A stretch of 28,489 nt of DNA from Firm-04 sp045642925 (GTDB taxonomy: Bacteria > Bacillota > Clostridia > Oscillospirales > Ruminococcaceae): contig JAZUJW010000078.1 of assembly GCA_045642925.1 (NCBI GenBank), positions 1 through 28,489 on the forward strand, in the 5' to 3' direction. Of the stretch, positions 24,942-28,489 are shown piece after piece. The notes under the pieces were generated by a model. That model saw only the letters and a program-made list of their open reading frames with translations, was not told where the DNA came from and made no database searches. How positions within the stretch are numbered: position 1 is the first letter of the stretch; each line of letters starts with the position of its first letter. The position numbers were made by a program, and so were the translations under genes.

Positions 24942-26165
24942 ATGCGCGAAATTATCCTGATCAAATACGGCGAAATGGCGCTGAAAGGACAAAACAGAGG
25001 TTCGTTTGAGGACATTCTCCTGCGCAATCTGCGCCGCCGCCTGAAGTATATCGGAAAATTCTCCTATTCCAAGGCACAGTCTACTATTTATATTGTACCT
25101 GAAGCGGCATCGGATGAAGAATGCAGCGAAATGCTGGACAATGCCGTTACACGCATTCAGAAGGTTTTCGGCATTGCGGCATTCTGCAAGGCGCTTGCCT
25201 GCGAAAAGGATTTTGCAGACATTTGTGACAAGGCAGTGCCATACTTACAGGATGCACTGACCGCCGCAAAGACCTTCAAGGTCGAAGCAAAGCGTGCGGA
25301 CAAAGGCTTCCCGATGAAATCGCCGCAGATTTGTGCAGAACTCGGCGGCAAACTGTTGGAAGCATTCCCGCATCTGAAAGTCGATGTCATCAACCCGGAA
25401 GTGACAGTCACAGTCGAGATTCGTGACACCAATGCATATATTCATGCGGCAAAGGAACGCGGCGCGGGCGGTTTGCCGGTCGGCACGGCTGGCAATGCAA
25501 TGCTTTTGCTGTCGGGCGGCATTGATTCCCCTGTTGCAGGATGGATGATGGCAAAGCGCGGACTGCGCATTTCGGCAGTTCATTTTGCCGCACCGCCTTA
25601 CACCTCTGAACGTGCACGGCTGAAAGTCGAAAGTCTTTGCGAAAAGCTGACGCCGTGGTGCGGAAGCATGGCATTCTACTGTGTGCCGTTCACGGAAATT
25701 CAGGAGGTACTGCGTAGAGAATGTCCCGAAGAATACTTCACGATTCTCATGCGCCGTCTGATGATGGAAATTGCACAGCGTATTGCTGCACAGGATGAAT
25801 GCGGCGCACTGATCACAGGCGAAAGTCTGGGACAGGTCGCAAGTCAGACCTTGCAGGCATTGACCTGTACGGATGCAGTCGCAAAAATCCCTGTGCTGCG
25901 TCCGCTGATCGGCATGGACAAAACCGAAATTATGGATATTTCGCGCAAAATTGACACATACGAAACATCCATTCTGCCCTATGAGGATTGCTGCACGGTA
26001 TTTACGCCGCGGCATCCGAAACTGCGTCCGAATCTTGCGGATGTAGAAGAAGCACAGGCAAGCGTACACTGGGACGAAATGATTGAAACGGCTGTGGCAG
26101 GTACAACGAAGAAAATTTTCGCACAGCACGTAACAGAAAACGGGAATGGTACCTGCGGCGAATAA
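24942..26165 (+). CDS. thiI: tRNA 4-thiouridine synthetase ThiI
   Basis: The 407-residue enzyme adenylates U8 of tRNA and replaces its oxygen with sulfur, and in many bacteria it also serves thiazole synthesis. It has the ferredoxin-like start (ILIKYGEMALKGQNR, 5-19), a THUMP domain (about 60-165) and the PP-loop ATPase motif LLLSGGIDSPVAG (188-200), with ALITGESLGQVASQT and ILPYEDCCTVFTPRHP further on. It lacks the C-terminal rhodanese domain of the E. coli type, as is usual in Firmicutes, so it depends on the partner desulfurase for its persulfide. AGAGG lies upstream of the ATG. The 41-bp gap after the desulfurase gene indicates cotranscription. Confidence 0.95.
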   Translation: MREIILIKYGEMALKGQNRGSFEDILLRNLRRRLKYIGKFSYSKAQSTIYIVPEAASDEECSEMLDNAVTRIQKVFGIAAFCKALACEKDFADICDKAVPYLQDALTAAKTFKVEAKRADKGFPMKSPQICAELGGKLLEAFPHLKVDVINPEVTVTVEIRDTNAYIHAAKERGAGGLPVGTAGNAMLLLSGGIDSPVAGWMMAKRGLRISAVHFAAPPYTSERARLKVESLCEKLTPWCGSMAFYCVPFTEIQEVLRRECPEEYFTILMRRLMMEIAQRIAAQDECGALITGESLGQVASQTLQALTCTDAVAKIPVLRPLIGMDKTEIMDISRKIDTYETSILPYEDCCTVFTPRHPKLRPNLADVEEAQASVHWDEMIETAVAGTTKKIFAQHVTENGNGTCGE

Positions 26166-26232
26166 TACCTTTGTACACCAGCCACCCACGAACCACCTCT
26201 ATTTTTGAAATCCAATAGGAAGTGACCTTTTT

Positions 26233-27615
26233 ATGAAGAAAGAAGCCGCAAATCTTTGCGAAGGGCCGTTAGCGAGCCGCTTGCTTCTGTATACGATTCC
26301 CATTATCCTGACAGGTGTCCTTCAACTGCTGTTCAATGCCGCTGATTTGATCGTGGTGGGACAGTGCTGCGGAGAACACTACGTTGGCGCGATCGGTGTG
26401 ACGGGGCCACTCATCAACCTGATCGTCAACTTGTTCATCGGACTTTCAGTCGGCGCGGGCGTGACGGTTGCCCACGCCTATGGCTCACACTTCGAAGAAG
26501 ATGCCCGCCGAACCGTACATACTGCGATTCCGCTGGCGGTCATCTGCGGCATCATTCTGACCATTGTCGGACTGATCGGCGCAAAACAGTTTTTACTTTG
26601 GATGGATACCCCTGAAGAATCTATTGATCTGGCTGCCACCTATATGCGCATTTACTTCTGCGGCATGACATTTTCGATGGTCTACAATTTCGGTTCGGCA
26701 ATTCTCAGAGCCGCAGGCGATACCAGAGGCCCTCTTGTGTATCTGACCATCGCAGGCGTTCTGAATGTCATTCTGAACCTGCTGTTTGTGAAACTGCTGG
26801 ATATGAATGTCGCAGGTGTCGCGCTGGCTACCTCCATTTCGCAGGCAGTTTCGGCTATTTTGGTACTTTGGGCGCTCCATCGCCGTCATGATGCCTGTAA
26901 ACTCGAATTTTCAAAGATTCGCTTTTATCGTCAGCAATTCTGGAAAATCGTCCGCATCGGTCTGCCCGCGGGCATTCAGGGTTCGCTGTTTGCCATTTCC
27001 AATGTCATGATTCAGTCCTCTGTCAACTGGTTCGGACAGATCGCGCTGGACGGCAACTCCGCCGCGATGAATATTGAAGGCTTCACCTACACGACCATGA
27101 ACTCCTTCCACCAGACTGCCCTCAATTTCACAGGACAGAATTACGGTGCAGGAAAATTTGACCGCATTCGTAAAATACTCTGGCTGACGCTGCTTTATGT
27201 CTTTCTGGCAGGCGCACTCGCGGGAGGTTTGTCCTATGTCTTTGCAAGACCGCTTCTGCGCATTTATCTGCCGAAAGCACAGGATGCCATTCAATATGGT
27301 GTGGTGCGTCTTGCCTACATTGCACTCCCCTATTTTCTTTGCGGACTGATGGATGTCATGACGGGCATGATTCGCGGCATGGGTTCTTCGGTCGCGCCGA
27401 TGCTGATTTGCATTCTCGGTGTTTGTGGTATGCGAATTGTATGGATCAACACCATTTTTCAGCAGGAACCTTTCCATACGCTCCCATGCCTTTATATTTC
27501 CTATGCCATCTCATGGACATTGACATTTGTGACGGAACTGATCGTATTCCTTATTTTACTGCGCAAAAGACGTGAAGCACATGATACACTATGTGCAGAA
27601 AGGAACAATGTATGA
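26233..27615 (+). CDS. MATE family efflux transporter
   Basis: This 460-residue membrane protein has the twelve hydrophobic segments of a MATE transporter, arranged as two related halves. Family features include the N-terminal GPLASRLLLYTIPIILTGVLQ, then ADLIVVGQ, GAIGVTGPLINL, the loop AILRAAGDTRGPL (about 156-168) and, in the second half, TALNFTGQNYGAGKFDR and GMIRGMGSS. MATE proteins export cationic drugs or metabolites in exchange for Na+ or H+. The substrate here cannot be told. AGGAAGTGA lies upstream of the ATG. The gap to ThiI is 67 bp without a clear terminator, so it may share that transcript. Its stop overlaps the methyltransferase start as ATGA. Confidence 0.93.
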   Translation: MKKEAANLCEGPLASRLLLYTIPIILTGVLQLLFNAADLIVVGQCCGEHYVGAIGVTGPLINLIVNLFIGLSVGAGVTVAHAYGSHFEEDARRTVHTAIPLAVICGIILTIVGLIGAKQFLLWMDTPEESIDLAATYMRIYFCGMTFSMVYNFGSAILRAAGDTRGPLVYLTIAGVLNVILNLLFVKLLDMNVAGVALATSISQAVSAILVLWALHRRHDACKLEFSKIRFYRQQFWKIVRIGLPAGIQGSLFAISNVMIQSSVNWFGQIALDGNSAAMNIEGFTYTTMNSFHQTALNFTGQNYGAGKFDRIRKILWLTLLYVFLAGALAGGLSYVFARPLLRIYLPKAQDAIQYGVVRLAYIALPYFLCGLMDVMTGMIRGMGSSVAPMLICILGVCGMRIVWINTIFQQEPFHTLPCLYISYAISWTLTFVTELIVFLILLRKRREAHDTLCAERNNV

Positions 27616-28400
27616 TTCAAATGAATAACATTGACGGCGGAAAAGGTTTTGACTGGGGCAAAACTTCTGCCGACTACGCAAAATACCGTGACATTTATCC
27701 TCCGCAATTCTTCCAGAAACTTCTGGAGCGCAATATTGCCGTACAAGGGCAGGAAGTGCTGGATTTAGGAACAGGAACGGGCGTGCTGCCCCGTGCCATG
27801 TATGCACTGGGCGCACACTTCATTGGTGCAGACATCTCGCCGGAACAAATTGAGCAGGCAAAGCGGCTATCCGAAGAAGCGGGCATGAAAATCGACTTCA
27901 TTGCAAAGCCGACTGAAGCGCTGGAATTTCCGGATGAACGGTTTGACATTGTGACGGCGTGTCAATGTTACTGGTATTTCGATCATGCGGTTGCGGCACC
28001 GAAGATTGCCAAGATGCTGAAAGCGGGCGGCAGACTGGTTTTGCTGTACATGGCTTGGCTTCCGGCGGAGGATAAGATTGCGGAAGCGAGTGAAAATCTG
28101 GTGCTGAAATACAATCCGCAATGGACGGGCGGACATGAAACGTTGCATGAAATTTTTGTACCTGCGGAATATTTGGAACATTTTGATTTGACATATCATG
28201 AAGAATACCGATTGGATGTGCCGTTTACGAGAGAAAGCTGGAATGGGCGAATGAAGGCGTGCCGCGGAATCGGGGCATCGCTTACAGCGGAAAAAACGGC
28301 GGCATGGGAGAAAGAGCACATGGCGATGCTGGAAGAAATCGCGCCGCCGTCATTTGCAATTCACCATTATGCAGCGATTTGCGAACTAACAAAAAAGTAA
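27612..28400 (+). CDS. Class I SAM-dependent methyltransferase
   Basis: This 262-residue protein has a Rossmann-type methyltransferase core: motif I VLDLGTGTGVLP (49-60), the acidic end of strand 2 in GADIS (72-76), and motif IV/post-I FDIVTACQCYWYFDH. It resembles the UbiE/Methyltransf_11 group. The substrate cannot be told from the sequence. I start at 27612, where the ATG overlaps the MATE stop as ATGA and AGGA lies about 8 nt upstream. An in-frame ATG at 27591 has no ribosome site, and another at 27621 is possible. Coupling to the transporter gene suggests a joint role, such as modifying and exporting a compound, but that is inference. Confidence 0.9.
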   Translation: MIQMNNIDGGKGFDWGKTSADYAKYRDIYPPQFFQKLLERNIAVQGQEVLDLGTGTGVLPRAMYALGAHFIGADISPEQIEQAKRLSEEAGMKIDFIAKPTEALEFPDERFDIVTACQCYWYFDHAVAAPKIAKMLKAGGRLVLLYMAWLPAEDKIAEASENLVLKYNPQWTGGHETLHEIFVPAEYLEHFDLTYHEEYRLDVPFTRESWNGRMKACRGIGASLTAEKTAAWEKEHMAMLEEIAPPSFAIHHYAAICELTKK

Positions 28401-28455
28401 GCAACTATTTTATTGAAGAATTCAAAGGGAATCTCCGTAACAATCTGGCTATGCA

Positions 28456-28489
28456 CGCGAAGCGAAATGAAAGTTTTACTCGATTTTTT
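28456..28489 (+). repeat. Dispersed repeat (right copy, cut by the window edge)
   Basis: CGCGAAGCGAAAT (28456-28468), a 5-nt variable stretch and TTTTACTCGATTTTTT (28474-28489) match the complement of 88-100 and 67-82 with identical spacing. It lies 56 bp after the methyltransferase stop. The hairpin half of the element, if present, lies beyond the window. Confidence 0.7.

Noticed and set aside
25245..26189. 314-codon minus-strand open frame opposite ThiI
   Set aside because: It is antisense to a clear ThiI gene, and the translation is Cys/His/Arg-rich with no domain. It has no promoter or ribosome site.

Overview
The window looks like the chromosome of an anaerobic gut or rumen Firmicute of the Ruminococcus type. 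This rests on two secreted proteins with type I dockerins (one also carries a cohesin-like domain and BspA-type leucine-rich repeats), Thr-rich linkers in many exported proteins, a class B sortase, good AGGAGG-type ribosome sites and sigma-A promoters. The genus is an inference, since no rRNA or other marker gene is present. I see 18 protein-coding genes and no tRNA, rRNA or CRISPR array.

Layout. (1) 19-1439, minus: a PrsW-like intramembrane protease overlapping a multi-pass membrane protein, followed by a plus-strand STAS anti-anti-sigma protein (1510-1812) with its own promoter. (2) 1838-14423, minus: a 12.6-kb run of five tightly packed genes, all encoding exported or membrane-anchored proteins. 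It starts at a sigma-A-like promoter (14449-14477) and ends at a bidirectional terminator (1822-1863). In transcription order: two paralogous membrane proteins (12135-14423, 10005-12131), a Pmp-like beta-helix surface protein (8430-9977), a giant third paralogue (3269-8443, about 1,724 aa) and a secreted protein made of two tandem repeats (1838-3259). The three paralogues share a signal peptide, a beta-prism-like module, a helical domain, membrane segments and a second beta-prism-like module. I know of no named system with this layout, and it is the main candidate for something new. (3) 14629-17952, minus: the two dockerin proteins. (4) 18197-19342, plus: a YdcF/DUF218 membrane protein. (5) 19449-23296, minus: a SpoIID/LytB-like protein whose motif order is circularly permuted, a class B sortase with a long cytoplasmic tail, and a stand-alone CinA amidase domain. 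(6) 23764-28400, plus: cysteine desulfurase, ThiI, a MATE transporter and a SAM methyltransferase.

Repeats. Two copies of a dispersed element lie at the two ends of the window in opposite orientation (27-100 and 28456-28489). The left copy supplies the C-terminal tail of the PrsW-like protein. A separate, highly structured MITE-like element of about 168 bp (23577-23744) with 18-bp perfect terminal inverted repeats lies between the cysteine desulfurase promoter and its start codon.

How the genes work together. The desulfurase and ThiI form a tRNA 4-thiouridine (and possibly thiazole) sulfur-transfer pair. The dockerin proteins probably dock onto a cellulosome-like surface complex. The five-gene operon probably builds a membrane-anchored surface assembly of unknown role. 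The remaining links are by proximity only.
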